NCBI GenBank assembly: GCA_945865355.1
Contig: CAMBDN010000009.1
Coordinates: 1-24,451 of the forward strand
Reading direction: 5' to 3'
Length of the DNA stretch: 24,451 nucleotides
Origin: Legionella genomosp. 1
Lineage (GTDB): Bacteria > Pseudomonadota > Gammaproteobacteria > Legionellales > Legionellaceae
Part shown: positions 22,781 through 24,451 of the stretch, one piece after another
Layout: every line of letters begins with the position of its first letter
Position numbering within the stretch: the stretch's first letter is position 1
Notes under the pieces: model-generated
Seen by the model: only the letters and a program-made list of their open reading frames with translations
Database searches by the model: none
Told to the model about the DNA's origin: nothing
Position numbers and translations under genes: made by a program

Positions 22781-24045
22781 GCAGGCGCAACATTTAAAAC
22801 TATCTCAATACGCTCCATACAGCGTGCCACAGTTCCCCGATTGGCCTCAAGCACTTTAGAAGCATTTTGAACTTGTTGTTGGCGTTGAGATTGATCCTTG
22901 TACATTGAGATAATTGCAGCAATAAGCTCTTCGACATTCTGAGACATGATCATCGCTTCTGCTTCCAGCAAATCTTGGCATATTGACTTAGAATTTTGCA
23001 TGTATGGTCCACAAAATACCGGCACTTGCACGGCAATTGGCTCTAGTACATTATGCCCACCAATAGGAACTAAACTACCCCCTACAAAAGCATAATCACT
23101 CTGTTGATAAAAATTGAGTAACTCTCCTAGTGAGTCGGCAACAACAACCTCGGTATTGGCATCAATCGTTGCTGGTTGACTCCGCAGACCCGTTTTAAAT
23201 CCAAGCTCCTGACTCAGTTGGTAAACCAACTGAAACCGCTCTGGATGCCTTGGGGCAAACAATAGTAATACGTCCGGTATTTCTGCTTTCAGTTGCGCTA
23301 AATGGGACAATAATTGCTTTTCTTCATTATCATGCGTACTTGCTGCGATCACCACTGCGCGCGCAACGCCCCACTGCTCTTTTAATTGCCTACAATCATT
23401 GTTTTCAGACACCCGCAACTGCAGATCAAATTTCATATTACCAAATACCTGCACGATTTTTTCAGAGGCACCCAGTTTCATAAAACGTTTAGCATCCTCA
23501 TCACTTTGTGCAAGAATTGCCGTTAACTTATTCAGTACTGGTTTAAACAAAAAACCAATTTTTTCATACTGTTTAAACGCACGATCAGACAAGCGTGCAT
23601 TCACCAGCAAAAGGGGAATCGGCAAATTTTTTGCCTGATTAATTAAATTTGGCCATAATTCTGTTTCCATGACAATGCCCAATCGTGGCTTGAATGCCTT
23701 AAAAAACCGGCGTAGGCACCAAGGCAGATCATAAGGAAGATACTGGTGTGCCACTCGCTTTTCAAAGCGCTTAAGAACATGTGCTGATCCAGTAGGGGTC
23801 ATGGTGGTTACCAACACCCGCCATTGCTTGGCAAGTAAGGCTTCAATAAGTGGTGTTGCTGCAACAACCTCCCCCAACGATACCGCATGTAGCCATATAT
23901 CAACGGGTGTACTCTCCTGCTTGATTAAACTAAAACGCTCTGAAATTCGGTGCCGATAAGCAGGCAATTGGCGACTTTTCCAACAGAGACGCAACACGAT
24001 AAATGGCGACAGCAAGTAAAGAAAAAAAGTATAAAGGTGGCGCAT
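22771..24045 (-). CDS. waaA: 3-deoxy-D-manno-octulosonic acid (Kdo) transferase
   Basis: A GT30-family enzyme that transfers Kdo from CMP-Kdo to the lipid A precursor at the inner membrane, an essential step of LPS core synthesis. It is 424 residues, matching the family. An N-terminal membrane anchor (HLYTFFLYLLSPFIVLRLCW) is followed by the acceptor domain with HAVSLGEVVAATPLI (E59 is the presumed catalytic base) and VTTMTPTGSAHV. The C-terminal donor domain has FAPRHPERF, and FVGGSLVPIGGHNVLEP for nucleotide-sugar binding. Whether it adds one or two Kdo residues cannot be read from the sequence. The ribosome-binding site is weak. It diverges from the DUF692 gene. Confidence 0.96.
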   Translation of the reverse strand: MRHLYTFFLYLLSPFIVLRLCWKSRQLPAYRHRISERFSLIKQESTPVDIWLHAVSLGEVVAATPLIEALLAKQWRVLVTTMTPTGSAHVLKRFEKRVAHQYLPYDLPWCLRRFFKAFKPRLGIVMETELWPNLINQAKNLPIPLLLVNARLSDRAFKQYEKIGFLFKPVLNKLTAILAQSDEDAKRFMKLGASEKIVQVFGNMKFDLQLRVSENNDCRQLKEQWGVARAVVIAASTHDNEEKQLLSHLAQLKAEIPDVLLLFAPRHPERFQLVYQLSQELGFKTGLRSQPATIDANTEVVVADSLGELLNFYQQSDYAFVGGSLVPIGGHNVLEPIAVQVPVFCGPYMQNSKSICQDLLEAEAMIMSQNVEELIAAIISMYKDQSQRQQQVQNASKVLEANRGTVARCMERIEIVLNVAPAKN

Positions 24046-24062
24046 AATATATTAACTCTTCT

Positions 24063-24083
24063 ATTCATCAGCAACTGGTGAAT
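24063..24083. promoter_or_regulatory. 21-base near-perfect inverted repeat upstream of waaA
   Basis: ATTCATCAG (24063-24071) and CTGGTGAAT (24075-24083) flank CAA; all nine positions pair if one T-G wobble is allowed. It sits 18 bases before the waaA start, in its presumed leader or promoter, and could be an operator or an RNA hairpin. The rest of the 170-base divergent gap is AT-rich without a clear promoter; a TATATT at 24197-24202 may be a -10 for the DUF692 gene. Confidence 0.3.
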
Positions 24084-24215
24084 GCTAATGGGTTAGTGCG
24101 TGAAGGTCAAATTGAGATGTCTTAAATGAAGAAAATTTATAACGACAATATTCCTTTTTCAAAGCAGGTGTGTTAATAAATTAGGGCGAATTTTTCTATA
24201 TTATGGATTCATTTT

Positions 24216-24451
24216 ATGCCATTAACGACAAAACAAAAACCCTTCCTCGGTTTTGGATTAGGACTACGAACAGATCACTACGAAACCATCATTAACGAAA
24301 AACCAGCGATTGATTGGTTTGAAATTCTAACTGAAAATTACCTGGTACCGGGTGGTCAACCGTTGCATTTCCTGGATAAAATCCGAGAGAACTATCCCAT
24401 GGTGATGCATGGTGTTTCAATGTCTATTGGGAGTTGTGACGAGCTCGATTG
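24216..24451 (+). CDS. DUF692 / MNIO-family protein, N-terminal part (3' end outside window)
   Basis: The first 78 residues of a DUF692 protein; the frame runs off the right edge. The stretch GFGLGLRTDHYETI, then WFEILTENYL and VMHGVSMSIG, is typical of the family's TIM-barrel start. H21, E36 and H65 fall at positions where family members place metal ligands (from memory). The family is now called multinuclear non-heme iron-dependent oxidases. It includes MbnB, which modifies cysteines in methanobactin precursors, and BufB-type enzymes acting on copper-binding bufferin peptides, usually with a DUF2063 partner. No precursor-like small ORF is visible between waaA and this gene. The ATG is weakly supported by an upstream ribosome-binding site. 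Substrate and partner would lie beyond the window. Confidence 0.85.
   Translation, partial: MPLTTKQKPFLGFGLGLRTDHYETIINEKPAIDWFEILTENYLVPGGQPLHFLDKIRENYPMVMHGVSMSIGSCDELD

Overview
This is a gammaproteobacterial chromosome segment, moderately AT-rich by eye, and most likely from the order Legionellales. The strongest pointer is a complete enhA-enhB-enhC set, a virulence-associated locus known from Legionella, lying a few kilobases from a letA(gacA/uvrY)-uvrC pair and phhA. As I recall, the same genes are near neighbours in L. pneumophila. There is no phage, integron, transposase, tRNA, rRNA or CRISPR array. The window is mostly core metabolism and regulation with some lineage-specific proteins of unknown function.

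Layout. 1-620: C-terminal end of an unrecognised protein with a hydrophobic middle and an acidic tail. 621-950: a gene-poor stretch with a REP-like palindrome and a decayed N-terminal fragment of a ProP-like MFS transporter. 952-1363: promoter, rpsT (GTG start) and hairpin. 1502-3229 (minus): poxB. 3311-8329 (minus): enhA-enhB-enhC, a periplasmic L,D-transpeptidase, a small secreted protein and a giant Sel1-repeat protein. 8619-11828 (minus): letA-uvrC followed by an unknown 207-residue protein. 12008-13742 (minus): bioC then phhA, divergent from comF (13782-14486, plus). 14492-18717 (minus): a 93-residue protein, a short RseP-like M50 protease and an orphan 899-residue protein. 18929-22099 (plus): hemA-prfA-prmC, overlapping at each junction. 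22246-22722 (plus): dksA, convergent with waaA (22771-24045, minus). 24216-end (plus): start of a DUF692/MNIO-family protein, cut by the window edge.

How the genes relate. EnhA/B/C are all predicted to be exported and probably act at the peptidoglycan layer. LetA and DksA are both central to the growth-phase switch in Legionella, so two stationary-phase regulators are present. PhhA supplies tyrosine and, in Legionella, feeds pyomelanin formation. HemA-PrfA-PrmC couples the first step of tetrapyrrole synthesis to translation termination. WaaA adds Kdo to lipid A.

Several start codons were reassigned from ribosome-binding sites or family N-termini (bioC, comF, the 899-residue protein, the M50 protease, hemA, prmC). 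Four intergenic spots carry degenerate palindromes resembling different dispersed repeat families. No wholly new multi-gene system can be claimed. The best candidates for novelty are the 899-residue orphan with its M50 neighbour, the edge protein at the left, the letA-uvrC-linked 207-residue protein, and whatever follows the DUF692 gene beyond the right edge.
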